From: Streptomyces gilvus
GTDB lineage: Bacteria > Actinomycetota > Actinomycetes > Streptomycetales > Streptomycetaceae
DNA length: 64,000 bases
Assembly: GCF_022513565.1 (NCBI RefSeq)
Contig: NZ_JAKWBE010000010.1
Location: 186,001 to 250,000 of the forward strand
Direction of reading: 5' to 3'
Below the pieces are notes generated by a model, which was not told the origin of the DNA, did not search any database, and saw nothing but the letters and a program-made list of their open reading frames with translations. This document shows positions 43,013-51,630 of the stretch, one piece after another (position 1 is the stretch's first letter; each line of letters opens with the position of its first letter). The translations under genes and the position numbers were made by a program.

Positions 43013-45267
43013 CGCACCGGCTCCTCGCTCGCGGCGCGCTCCTGACGGGCGTCGGCACGGGCCGAGGCGTGCTGCCGCTGCTCGCGGATCCGTTCCGCGG
43101 TGTGCAGGTGCAGGGCCCGCATCTGGGCCGCCGTCTTCAGCAGCATCTCGTCGTACTCGGCGACCGGATCGGAGTCCAGCACGATCGCGCCGCCGGCCCC
43201 CAGCTGCATCTGCCCGTCGGCGAACACGGCCGTACGGATGACGATGTTGAGATCCGCGCCCCCGCTGCACCCCAGGTAGCCGAGGGCGCCGGAGTACACG
43301 CCCCGGGCCTCCGTCTCCAGGGAGTCGATGATCTCCAGGGTGCGCAGCTTGGGCGCGCCGGTCATCGAGCCGCCGGGGAAGCAGGCCCGCACGCAGTCCA
43401 CCGCGTCCGTGCCCTCCCGCAGCCGTCCCTCGACCGTGGAGACCAACTGGTGCACCGTCGCGTACGTCTCGGTGGCCATCAGCCGGGTCACCCGCACCGA
43501 GCCGGTCCGGCAGACCCGGCCCAGGTCGTTGCGGAGCAGGTCGACGATCATCAGGTTCTCGGCGCGGGTCTTGGCGTCCGCCGCCAGCGCGTCCCGCAGC
43601 CGGGCGTCCTCCTCGGGCCCCTCACCCCGGGGCGCGGTGCCCTTGATGGGCCGTGCCTCGGCGACCCCGTCCCGGGTGATCCGCAGGAACCGCTCGGGGG
43701 AGGAGCCGGCCACGTCGACGTCCCCGAAGCGAAGGAAGGCCGCGTACGGCGCCGGATTCACCCGCCTGAGCACCCGGTAGAAGTCGAACGCGTCCGGCGG
43801 GGCGGGTAAGCGCGCCGCGTTCGTCAGGCATATCTCGTAGCTGGTGCCCTTGTGCAACTCCCGTTGGCACGCCTCGATGTCCGCGAGATACCTCGCCCGG
43901 TCCCGCACCAGCCAGGGCTCCGCGGCACCGAGGTCGGGCTCCGTCCGTGCGGCCCGCGGGGACGGTCCGGAGTCGGCGGCGACGAACGACAGCTGCGCCA
44001 GCGCGCTCTCGAGCCAGTCCTCGGCCTCCCGCGCGGCCTGAGGGGTGTCCTCGGCGAGACAGACCGCGTAGGTGAACCCCTTCAGATGGTCCACCGCGAC
44101 GATCCGGTCCGCGAACAGCCAGCAGGCGTCCGGCACCGGGGAGGAGTGCCGGTTCGGCGACCCGCAGTCGGCCTTCGTCTCGTAGCCGAAGTAGCCGACA
44201 TAGCCCCCCGTGAAGTCGAACGGCAGCCCGGTGCCGTCGACCCGACGGTTCGTCAACTGCCGTCGCAGATAGTCGAAGACGCTCGCCGCCACCTTGCGCT
44301 GCGGCCGTCCGGCGCGCTCGATCTCGCACCGGCCGCTGTCGACGTCGTAACGGACGAACTCCGCCAGCGGCCCGCTGTCGTCACCGAAGAACGAGAACCG
44401 TGCGAGCCCCTCCTCCACCAGGGCACTGTCCAGCCAGAACGCCCGTCGCGAGGCCCCGTACATCCGTGTGAAGGCCGCCTCCGCGTCGACCGCGCCGGCG
44501 ATGCGCCGGGTGTGCAGACGGTAGGCGGGGGCCGCGCGCCGGGGACGCGGGACGACCGGCGCGGTGGCCGGGGAGGGGGTCGCCGGGGATGGGGTGTGCC
44601 GGGGACGCGGGACCGCCGGCTGGGGGATCGCCGCCGCGGCCGGGGTGACGGCGGTGTTCTTCGTACGCTGCTTACGGGCCCGTTCCGCCGTCAGATTCCG
44701 GAAGTTGACGAGCATGCGGTGGCCGTACTCGGTCAGCACCGACTCCGGATGGAACTGCACTCCCCACAGCGGCCGGCTCTTGTGCCTGAGCCCCATCAGC
44801 ACACCGTCCTCCGCCCAGGCGGTGGCCTCCAGGGTCTCCGGAAGCGGCTCGCGCACGGCCAGCGAGTGGTAGCGCACCGCGGTGAAGCCCTGCGGCAGCC
44901 CCAGGAACAGGTCCCGTCCGTCGTGCCGGACCGCGGACAGATGCCCGTGCCGTGGCTGCGGGGCGGGCTCCACCCGGGCGCCCTCGCCGAGCGCCATGCC
45001 CTGGTGCCCCAGGCAGACGCCGAGCACGGGGATCGCGGACGCGGCGAGCACGGCCGCACTGAGCCCGAAGTCCCGCGGCTCGGCCGGGTGCCCGGGCCCC
45101 GGCGAGACCACCACATTGTCGAATTCCGCGAGATACCCCACCAGATCGGGAATTCTGTCGGCGACGTCGTTCAGGACGACGACCGGTTCCTCGCCGTTGA
45201 CCTCGGCGATCAGCTGGAACAGGTTGTACGTGTACGAGTCGTAATTGTCGATGAGCAGGGTCTTCAC
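43009..45267 (-). CDS. pabAB: Aminodeoxychorismate synthase, fused PabA-PabB
   Basis: A 752-residue fusion. Residues 1-190 are the glutamine amidotransferase (D-N-Y-D-S-Y-T-Y-N, nucleophile in G-V-C-L-G-H, H and E in F-H-P-E-S). A Pro-rich linker of about 50 residues follows, then a chorismate-using domain. That domain carries R-P-I-K-G-T; the lysine at this place marks PabB, whereas anthranilate synthases have alanine. F-P-G-G-S-M-T-G-A-P-K is also present. The amidotransferase-first order matches antibiotic-cluster PabAB proteins such as those for candicidin and chloramphenicol. The GTG has GGGAGG upstream. It converts chorismate and glutamine to aminodeoxychorismate. Confidence 0.93.
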   Translation of the reverse strand: MKTLLIDNYDSYTYNLFQLIAEVNGEEPVVVLNDVADRIPDLVGYLAEFDNVVVSPGPGHPAEPRDFGLSAAVLAASAIPVLGVCLGHQGMALGEGARVEPAPQPRHGHLSAVRHDGRDLFLGLPQGFTAVRYHSLAVREPLPETLEATAWAEDGVLMGLRHKSRPLWGVQFHPESVLTEYGHRMLVNFRNLTAERARKQRTKNTAVTPAAAAIPQPAVPRPRHTPSPATPSPATAPVVPRPRRAAPAYRLHTRRIAGAVDAEAAFTRMYGASRRAFWLDSALVEEGLARFSFFGDDSGPLAEFVRYDVDSGRCEIERAGRPQRKVAASVFDYLRRQLTNRRVDGTGLPFDFTGGYVGYFGYETKADCGSPNRHSSPVPDACWLFADRIVAVDHLKGFTYAVCLAEDTPQAAREAEDWLESALAQLSFVAADSGPSPRAARTEPDLGAAEPWLVRDRARYLADIEACQRELHKGTSYEICLTNAARLPAPPDAFDFYRVLRRVNPAPYAAFLRFGDVDVAGSSPERFLRITRDGVAEARPIKGTAPRGEGPEEDARLRDALAADAKTRAENLMIVDLLRNDLGRVCRTGSVRVTRLMATETYATVHQLVSTVEGRLREGTDAVDCVRACFPGGSMTGAPKLRTLEIIDSLETEARGVYSGALGYLGCSGGADLNIVIRTAVFADGQMQLGAGGAIVLDSDPVAEYDEMLLKTAAQMRALHLHTAERIREQRQHASARADARQERAASEEPVR

Positions 45268-45296
45268 CCGCCCACCTCCCTTTTTTCGTTCCGGGC

Positions 45297-45875
45297 CTAT
45301 GCGGTCCGCCTTTTGTGCCGTCCGCGCAGCGCCTGGAGCGGTGGATACAGCCACTTCTTGAAGAAACGCTGAAGCCGTGGCATCAGAATCCAGGTGACGA
45401 GTGCCGTCACACACAGGCACAACAGCAGTGTGCGGACGAGCGGATTGAGTCCGCCGAGATAGGGAATGACAAGCAGATTGAACAGGAGCACCGGCGGAAA
45501 GACCGCGCTCATGTTGATGAACCAGAGTTTCCATTTCGGAGGCGGGGCCGGAGCCTTCGGCGCGATGGTCTGGGAGTCGAACCACACCTTGGATCCGCGT
45601 ACGCTCCGGCGCTCCGCCTGCCTGGCGAAGCCCGCCGTCCGGACGTCCCACTGCGCCCGCTCGGCGGAGTCCTCCCAGGCCCGGGCCGTGCCCTCGCTGG
45701 CGAAGCGATAGACCACATGCCACTCCGCCTCTCGGTCGACAAGGACGCCACCCCCCAGGAAGCCTGGCTGCTGTGCGCTCGCGCCCAGCATCGCCCACCC
45801 CCACGAGTGGAAGTCGGCCTCACGGCCCGGCACCACGTGGTAGGCCACGGTGACGGTGACGGGATTGCTGCTCAC
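45297..45875 (-). CDS. ABM-domain protein with two C-terminal membrane helices
   Basis: A 192-residue protein. Residues 1-95 resemble the antibiotic biosynthesis monooxygenase (ABM) fold of COG3224: V-T-V-A-Y-H-V-V-P-G-R-E, then Q-P-G-F-L-G-G-G-V. A helix pair follows (L-L-F-N-L-L-V-I-P-Y-L and T-L-L-L-C-L-C-V-T-A-L) with a basic tail. It is the first gene of the leftward operon, 29 bp before PabAB. The GTG at 45875 is my best start; a TTG at 45911 would add 12 residues. The function of this membrane type is unknown. Confidence 0.7.
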   Translation of the reverse strand: MSSNPVTVTVAYHVVPGREADFHSWGWAMLGASAQQPGFLGGGVLVDREAEWHVVYRFASEGTARAWEDSAERAQWDVRTAGFARQAERRSVRGSKVWFDSQTIAPKAPAPPPKWKLWFINMSAVFPPVLLFNLLVIPYLGGLNPLVRTLLLCLCVTALVTWILMPRLQRFFKKWLYPPLQALRGRHKRRTA

Positions 45876-46104
45876 GACGTCTAGTACGCAAGATCTCCAC
45901 AGGGCGTTCAATTTTCAACGACGGTTTTTCCGAGTGTCCGGATCGTTACTCTTTATCAGTCTTTCGGGTGCCTTGATGCGTTGTAGGGATGCGTACTTGA
46001 GGTAACTTCCGCAGAATTCCCGGAAGCGCTTGCCGAGTAACGCGTAAAAGCTGCACGATCGCCTTCCCCCGACTTTCCCTCATCTTCCCGACCGAAGGAG
46101 AACA
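45876..46104. promoter_or_regulatory. Divergent promoter region of the p-aminobenzoate locus
   Basis: This 229-bp gap is markedly less GC-rich than its surroundings. It contains an inverted CTTCCG (46006-46011) / CGGAAG (46021-46026). It must hold promoters for the leftward operon and the rightward DUF3050 gene. I cannot fix -35/-10 elements with confidence. Confidence 0.5.
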
Positions 46105-46884
46105 ATGTCCAGGTACGACTGGGAAATGCAGCACGAAGGAATCGACCGGGCCCGTTCCGTGATCGAATCCGCACGGAAAGAAGTGACCGCGCACCCGATT
46201 TACCGGCACATAAACAGCCGCGCCGACATGGCCACGTTCATGGCCCACCACGTCTTCGCGGTGTGGGACTTCATGTCCCTGCTGAAGTCGCTGCAACGCG
46301 AACTCACCTGCGTCGACGTCCCCTGGCGTCCACTCGGATCACAGGTCAGCCGGCGCCTCATCAACGACATCGTCCTCGTCGAGGAGAGCGACGAACTGAA
46401 CGGCGGCTTCACCAGCCACTTCGAGCTCTACCGCGCCGGGATGGAGGAGGCGGGGGCCGACACGACCCGCATCGACGCGTTCCTCGGCCTGATCGGGGAG
46501 GGCCACGGCGTACCGGCGGCCCTGCGGGGCGCCCAAGTCCCGCTCCCCGCTTCGGACTTCGTGCGCACGACCTTCGGCATCATCGAGGACAGCCCCCTGC
46601 ACTGCCGGGCCGCCGCCTTCGCCTTCTCCCGCGAGGACCTGATCCCCGACATGTTCGACCAGGTCATCAAGAAGGAGGGCACGGAACGCTTCCCGCTCTT
46701 CTGCGACTACCTCGCCCGCCACATCGAGGTCGACGGCGAGGAACACACCCCCATGGCCATGCAGATGGTCGCGGACCTCTGCGGCACGGACGACACCCGC
46801 TGGGAGCAGGCCGTCGAGACGGCGATCCTCGCCCTGGAGGCCAGGTCACGCCTGTGGGACGGCATCATGGAGGCGATGGGCTGA
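46105..46884 (+). CDS. DUF3050 protein, candidate heme-oxygenase-like diiron oxidase
   Basis: A 259-residue all-helical protein that I place in DUF3050 (M-A-H-H-V-F-A-V-W-D-F-M-S-L-L, L-N-G-G-F-T-S-H-F-E-L-Y). GAAGGAG precedes the ATG. The fold appears related to the heme-oxygenase/TenA group, which includes diiron oxidases such as UndA, SznF and CADD. Possible ligands are E97, H105, E161, H206, D210 and H214, the last three from R-H-I-E-V-D-G-E-E-H; this is a reading by eye. Its place opposite a p-aminobenzoate operon suggests oxidation of the aryl product, for instance at nitrogen. Unproven. Confidence 0.75.
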   Translation: MSRYDWEMQHEGIDRARSVIESARKEVTAHPIYRHINSRADMATFMAHHVFAVWDFMSLLKSLQRELTCVDVPWRPLGSQVSRRLINDIVLVEESDELNGGFTSHFELYRAGMEEAGADTTRIDAFLGLIGEGHGVPAALRGAQVPLPASDFVRTTFGIIEDSPLHCRAAAFAFSREDLIPDMFDQVIKKEGTERFPLFCDYLARHIEVDGEEHTPMAMQMVADLCGTDDTRWEQAVETAILALEARSRLWDGIMEAMG

Positions 46885-46984
46885 GCGCGGCACGCGGCCC
46901 CGGGAGCCACCCACCGCACCGACCTCGCTCCCTCACACCGCCGGCCTCGGCCGGTCCGGGCCGGCCGCGCGCCGGTCCGGGCAG

Positions 46985-47720
46985 CTCAGGGCGTCGATCT
47001 CGACCGCTCGCGCGCCGGTCTCGGTGGCTCAGGTCGCCGGTCTCGCCCGCTCGCGCCGTGGTCTCAGGGGCTCAGGGCGCCGGTGGCCGGCCTCAGTGGC
47101 TCGCGCGTGGGTCCCATTCGCCAAGGCCGTCGGTCGCCGGCCCGGCCGCTCGCGCGCCGGTCCCAGTCGCTCAGGCCTGCGGGTCCCAGCCGCGCGGCAC
47201 GCCGGTCTCAGTGGCTCAGGGCGTCGGTTTCGGCCGCTGGCCCGTCAGTCCCAGTCGCTCAGGCCGTCGGCTTCAGTCACTGGAGCCGTCGGTCGCCGGT
47301 TTCGGCCGCTGAGCGCACCGCCTCGGCCGCCAAGGCCGCCGACTGCCGGTCTCGGCCGCTCATGCCGCCGGTCTCAGCCGCTCGCGCCTTGGTGTCAGTG
47401 GCTCAGGGGGTCGGTCGTCGGCCTCAGTGGCTTGCGCGTCGGTCTTATTGGCCCAAGGTCGTCGATCTTGGCCGCTCATGCGTCGGTCTCAGTGGCCCAT
47501 GCCGTCGGCTTCAGCCGCTAAGGCCGTCGGTCTCGGCCGTTCAGCGCACCGGCCTCGGTCGCTCAGCCCCGCCGGTCTCAGCTGCTGAGCGCGTCGGGCT
47601 CGGTGGTTCAGGGTGGCGGTCTCGGCCGCTGTGGCCGTCGGTCGCTGGTCTTGTCCGTACAGCGGACCGGCCTCGGCTGCCAAGGCCCGCCGGTTTCAGC
47701 TGCTGAGCGCGTCGCTCAGT
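46985..47720. repeat. 735-bp degenerate 22-bp tandem array (about 33 copies)
   Basis: Units approximate CCGTCGGTCTCGGCCGCTCAGG with lengths of 20-28 bp, each usually containing GTCGGTCT or GCCGGTCT followed by a GGCCGCT or AGTGGCT core. Copies diverge by several bases and length changes break any reading frame. The array nearly fills the gap between the convergent DUF3050 and EamA genes; bases 46885-46984 before it are plain GC-rich sequence. Confidence 0.88.
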
Positions 47721-47723
47721 CCA

Positions 47724-48596
47724 TCAGGCCGACGGTTCCGCAGTCGGGTCCTGGGAGGTTGCCGGTTCGGTCGGGGTTGGGGCCTCGCCGAACCGGGCCA
47801 GAGCCAGGGCTCCCGTCACCGCGACGAGGAATCCCAGCACCGCCAGCCAGGCGAGCCCCTCCCGGGTCCGGTCGCCGAGCCAGACCACGCCCACCGTCGC
47901 CGGCCAGAGGGTCTCGCCGATGACCATGCCGGCGGTGGCCGTGGTGACCGAACCGCGCTGCAACGCCGAGGTGAGCAGCAGGAAGGCGGCACCGCCGCCG
48001 ATCAGCAGGGCGTACGTCGCCGGATTGGAGAGGAGCTTCAGCGGTGCGAGCGAGTCGATCAGCCGGACCGCCACCTCGACCACCCCGAACCCGAACCCGG
48101 CCCCCAACCCCAGCACCAAGTCCCGTCCGCGCCCGGACCAGCGTCCGCTCACCAGCCCGAGCGCCAGCACCGCCACGGCGATCGCGAGCATCGCCCACTT
48201 CAGCGCCATGGAGCCGTGACGGTCCCCCTCGGCCCCCGACGCCAGCCCCAGCATCGCGAGTCCGGCGCACACCACGCCGACCGCACTCCACTCCATCCGG
48301 CTCAGCCGCACGTGCAGCAGCCGTGCCGCGACCACCCCGGTCACCGCCAGACTGGACGCCAGGGCCGCGGCGACCGCGTAGATGGGCAGCGACCGCAGCG
48401 CCGCGATCTGCAGCAGGAACCCCAGCCCGTCCAGCCCGAGTCCGGCCAGATACCGCCACTGCCGCAGCGCCCGCAGCAGCAGTGCGGCCTCACCGCCGCC
48501 ACCGGTGGTCGCGGCCCGCGCGGCAACCGCCTGCAGCACCGTCGCCGTACCGAAACAGACCGCCGCTCCGAGCGCGCACACCATCCCAAAGATCAC
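47724..48596 (-). CDS. EamA/DMT-family membrane transporter
   Basis: A 290-residue protein with nine or ten hydrophobic helices, the layout of drug/metabolite exporters of the DMT type. Examples are L-G-A-A-V-C-F-G-T-A-T-V-L-Q near the N-terminus and G-M-V-I-G-E-T-L-W-P-A near residue 240. The GTG at 48596 is chosen because the first helix follows directly; an ATG at 48584 is an alternative and neither has a clear ribosome site. It lies beside the p-aminobenzoate locus, but the repeat array separates them, so an export role for that product is only a guess. Confidence 0.78.
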   Translation of the reverse strand: MIFGMVCALGAAVCFGTATVLQAVAARAATTGGGGEAALLLRALRQWRYLAGLGLDGLGFLLQIAALRSLPIYAVAAALASSLAVTGVVAARLLHVRLSRMEWSAVGVVCAGLAMLGLASGAEGDRHGSMALKWAMLAIAVAVLALGLVSGRWSGRGRDLVLGLGAGFGFGVVEVAVRLIDSLAPLKLLSNPATYALLIGGGAAFLLLTSALQRGSVTTATAGMVIGETLWPATVGVVWLGDRTREGLAWLAVLGFLVAVTGALALARFGEAPTPTEPATSQDPTAEPSA

Positions 48597-48739
48597 AAAG
48601 TGACTGTAGGGGAGAACGCCCGGGGTGGGGGTGCCGGGGGCCGATCTCCGCCCGATCTCTAGGCTGGCGTCCAGAACGGCCGCAGCGAGCGGCCGCACCC
48701 ACGGTCACACCGGCAGTCACATCAACGGGGAGACACACC

Positions 48740-49090
48740 ATGGCGGACGCACGCAGACAACTCCGGTCGGGCACGGTCGTACTCGGCGGCATGGGCCTGC
48801 TCGCCGCCGCCCTCACCGCCTGCTCCTCCGACCCCGACAAGCGGTGCGTGGACCGCGACAGCTACAACCTCGCCAAGGGCTACAAGGTCGTCGCCGACAA
48901 GAACTGCTCCTCCACCAAGTCCTCGGCCCACGGCACCTGGTACTACGGCGGCAAGAAGAAGGGCAGCTGGGTCGACGACGGTTCCTTCACCAAGCCCCGC
49001 AAGGCGTCCGGCGGTTCGGGCGGCTCCGGCGGCGGCCACGGTGTCTCCCGCGGCGGCTTCGGCGGCGGCAAGGGCAGCTCCGGCGGCTGA
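48740..49090 (+). CDS. Small Gly/Lys-rich lipoprotein
   Basis: A 116-residue exported protein with GGGGAG upstream of its ATG. The signal peptide ends in a lipobox (L-T-A-C-S-S), so the mature protein is anchored by Cys29. The body has two more cysteines (R-C-V-D, N-C-S-S), W-Y-Y-G-G-K-K-K-G-S-W and a Gly/Ser-rich tail. It precedes the ATP-grasp-like enzyme gene by 31 bp and is probably co-transcribed with it. Function unknown. Confidence 0.78.
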   Translation: MADARRQLRSGTVVLGGMGLLAAALTACSSDPDKRCVDRDSYNLAKGYKVVADKNCSSTKSSAHGTWYYGGKKKGSWVDDGSFTKPRKASGGSGGSGGGHGVSRGGFGGGKGSSGG

Positions 49091-49121
49091 GCCGGCGCAT
49101 CGGACAGGACCGTCACCGCCC

Positions 49122-50306
49122 ATGGAACGCCACCGCATCACCCCGCGCCCCGACTGGCAGCGCATCGTCGAGGAACAGGGGCTCGTCTACCCGCTGACCC
49201 GCCACCCCGACGGCTGCCTGCGCCCCTACTGGGACGAGAGCGCCTACTACTCCTTCACCCTTCCCGAGGTCGAGGCCCTGGAGGAAGTCGTCGAGGAACT
49301 GCACGCCCTGTGCCTGTGGGCCGCCGACCACATCGTCACCACCGGTCGCTTCGCCGACCTCGGCATCACCGACCCGCGCGTCGCCCACGCGGTCGCCGAG
49401 GCCTGGCGGCGCCGGGCCGAACTCCCCTCCCTCTACGGCCGTTTCGACCTCCGCTACGACGGCACGGGCCCGGCGAAACTCCTGGAGTACAACGCCGACA
49501 CCCCGACCTCCCTGGTCGAGGCCGCCTCCCCCCAGTGGTTCTGGATGGAGGACCGCTTCCCCGGCGCCGACCAGTGGAACTCCCTCCACGAACGCCTCAT
49601 CGCCGCCTGGCGGAAGCAGGCCGCCCTGCTCCCGCCGGGCAGCCCCCTCTACTTCGCGCACTCCTCGGACGACGAACTCGGCGAGGACCTGATGACGGTC
49701 GCCTACCTCAAGGAGACCGCCGACCAGGCCGGCCTGGACACCGACTGGATCTCCATGGAGGAGATCGGCTGGGACCCCCTGTCCGGCCGCTTCGTCGACA
49801 ACCAGCTCCGGTTCATCCGCAGTTGCTTCAAGCTGTACCCCTGGGAGTGGCTGACCACCGACCCCTTCGCCGGACACGTCCTCGACACCCTCGACAACGG
49901 CGGCGGCACCGGCACGACGCTGTGGATCGAGCCCGCCTGGAAGATGCTGCTCAGCAACAAGGCGCTGCTGGCGATCCTCTGGGAACTCAACCCCGGCCAC
50001 CCCAACCTCCTCCCCGCCTATCTCGACGGCCCCAGGGAGCTCGCGCACACGACGGGCCATGTCGCCAAGCCCCTGCTCGGCCGCGAGGGCGCCGGGGTGA
50101 CGATCCACGAGCCCGGCACCGAGCCGGTGCCGCGCGACGAGCCCTGCTGCTACCAGGAGCTGGCCCCGCTGCCCGACTTCTCCGGCAACCACGTCGTCCT
50201 GGGTGCCTGGGTCGTCGAGGACGAGCCGGCGGGCCTCGGCATCCGGGAGTCGTCGGGGCTGATCACGGACGAGTACGCCCGCTTCCTGCCGCATGTGATC
50301 CGGTGA
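49122..50306 (+). CDS. Glutathionylspermidine synthase family protein (C-terminal synthetase fold)
   Basis: A 394-residue protein matching only the ATP-dependent amide-ligase half of E. coli Gsp; the amidase half is absent. L-L-E-Y-N-A-D-T-P-T-S-L-V-E and F-A-H-S-S-D-D-E are characteristic, and K-P-L-L-G-R-E-G-A-G-V is the ATP-binding loop. Streptomyces lacks glutathione, so the real substrates must differ. The ATG at 49122 starts M-E-R-H-R. It is coupled to the upstream lipoprotein, as such genes often are with DUF350 or small membrane proteins. Confidence 0.86.
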   Translation: MERHRITPRPDWQRIVEEQGLVYPLTRHPDGCLRPYWDESAYYSFTLPEVEALEEVVEELHALCLWAADHIVTTGRFADLGITDPRVAHAVAEAWRRRAELPSLYGRFDLRYDGTGPAKLLEYNADTPTSLVEAASPQWFWMEDRFPGADQWNSLHERLIAAWRKQAALLPPGSPLYFAHSSDDELGEDLMTVAYLKETADQAGLDTDWISMEEIGWDPLSGRFVDNQLRFIRSCFKLYPWEWLTTDPFAGHVLDTLDNGGGTGTTLWIEPAWKMLLSNKALLAILWELNPGHPNLLPAYLDGPRELAHTTGHVAKPLLGREGAGVTIHEPGTEPVPRDEPCCYQELAPLPDFSGNHVVLGAWVVEDEPAGLGIRESSGLITDEYARFLPHVIR

Positions 50307-50349
50307 GGAGACCTACGGTCGATGCAGGGCGTCCAACCCGCAGGGCGTC

Positions 50350-51555
50350 TCACTCGCCGAGCACGTCCCGCAGCCGGTCCAGGCCCCAGTCCAGATCCTC
50401 CTCGGTGATGACCAGTGGTGGCGCGATCCGGATCGTCGCGCCATGGGTGTCCTTGACCAGCACGCCCCGGGCCATCAGCTTCTCGGACACCTTCCGACCG
50501 GTGCCGTGGCGGGGATGGACGTCGACGCCGGCCCACAGCCCCCGCCCACGCACCGCGGTCAGCCGGCCCGTCCCCGCCAACGCCCCCAGTTCCCGGTGCA
50601 GATGCTCGCCCAGCTCCGCCGCCCGCGCCTGGAACTCGCCCGTCCGCAGCATCGCGATCACCTCCAGCGCCACCGCACAGGCCAGCGGATTCCCGCCGAA
50701 CGTCGACTCGTGTTCCCCGGGCCGGAACACCCCGAGCACCGCCGCGCTGGACACCACCGCCGACACCGGCACGATCCCGCCGCCCAGCGCCTTGCCGAGC
50801 ACGTACACGTCGGGCACCACGCCCTCGTGCTCGCAGGCGAAGGTCCGCCCCGTCCGCCCCAGCCCCGACTGGATCTCGTCGGCGACGAACAGCACATCCC
50901 GCTCCCGCGTCAGCTCCCGCACCGCCCGCAGATATCCGGCGGGCGGCACCAGCACCCCCGCCTCGCCCTGGATCGGCTCCAGCAGGACGGCCACCGTGTT
51001 CTCCGTGACCGCCGAACGCATCGCGGTCACATCCCCGTACGGCACGATCTCGAAGCCCGGCGTGTACGGCCCGTAGTCCGCCCGGGCCTCCGTGTCGGTG
51101 GAGAAGCTGATGAGGGTCGTCGTACGGCCGTGGAAGTTGTTGCCCGCGACGACGATCTTCGCCATCTCCGCGGGCACGCCCTTGACCCGGTAGCCCCATT
51201 TGCGGGCCGTTTTCACCGCGGTCTCGACCGCCTCGGCGCCCGTGTTCATGGGCAGCACCATCTCCATGCCGCACAGCTCGGCGAGCTGCGCGCAGAACGC
51301 GGCGAACCGGTCGTGGTGAAACGCCCGCGACGTGAGCGTCACCCGGTCCAGCTGAGCCTTCGCCGCCTCCACCAGCCGTCGGTTGCGGTGGCCGAAGTTC
51401 AGGGCGGAGTACCCGGCCAGCAGGTCCAGATAGCGCCGCCCCTCCACGTCCGTCATCCAGGCGCCGTCGGCCGAGGCGACGACCACGGGCAGCGGGTGGT
51501 AGTTGTGCGCGCTGTGCGCGTCGGCGGCGGCGATGAGTGTCTCCGTAGCGGTCAC
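50350..51555 (-). CDS. rocD: Ornithine aminotransferase
   Basis: A 401-residue class III PLP aminotransferase that converts ornithine and 2-oxoglutarate to glutamate semialdehyde and glutamate. N-Y-H-P-L-P-V near the N-terminus, F-H-G-R-T, E-P-I-Q-G-E-A-G-V, A-D-E-I-Q-S-G-L-G-R-T-G and the PLP lysine in L-G-K-A-L-G-G-G are all present. The GTG at 51555 has GGAG at a normal distance. A 17-bp tandem repeat occupies the leader just upstream. Confidence 0.93.
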   Translation of the reverse strand: MTATETLIAAADAHSAHNYHPLPVVVASADGAWMTDVEGRRYLDLLAGYSALNFGHRNRRLVEAAKAQLDRVTLTSRAFHHDRFAAFCAQLAELCGMEMVLPMNTGAEAVETAVKTARKWGYRVKGVPAEMAKIVVAGNNFHGRTTTLISFSTDTEARADYGPYTPGFEIVPYGDVTAMRSAVTENTVAVLLEPIQGEAGVLVPPAGYLRAVRELTRERDVLFVADEIQSGLGRTGRTFACEHEGVVPDVYVLGKALGGGIVPVSAVVSSAAVLGVFRPGEHESTFGGNPLACAVALEVIAMLRTGEFQARAAELGEHLHRELGALAGTGRLTAVRGRGLWAGVDVHPRHGTGRKVSEKLMARGVLVKDTHGATIRIAPPLVITEEDLDWGLDRLRDVLGE

Positions 51556-51565
51556 GGGATCTCCA

Positions 51566-51630
51566 GACGGTGCCGAGAGGCGGACGGTGCCGAGAGGCGG
51601 ACGGTGCCGAGAGCAAGCGGTGCCGAGAGC
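51566..51630. repeat. 17-bp tandem repeat in the rocD leader
   Basis: GACGGTGCCGAGAGGCG occurs at 51566 and 51583 exactly, with degraded copies at 51600 and 51618. The array ends next to the rocD ribosome site on the opposite strand. Confidence 0.88.

Noticed and set aside
43009..45267. Anthranilate synthase (phenazine or tryptophan type)
   Set aside because: R-P-I-K-G-T with lysine and the amidotransferase-first order indicate aminodeoxychorismate synthase.
46985..47720. CRISPR array
   Set aside because: Repeats are contiguous and diverged, without constant repeats separated by unique spacers, and no cas gene is near.
47724..48596. Exporter belonging to the p-aminobenzoate operon
   Set aside because: It is on the far side of a 735-bp repeat array behind a convergent gene; there is no evidence of linkage beyond proximity.
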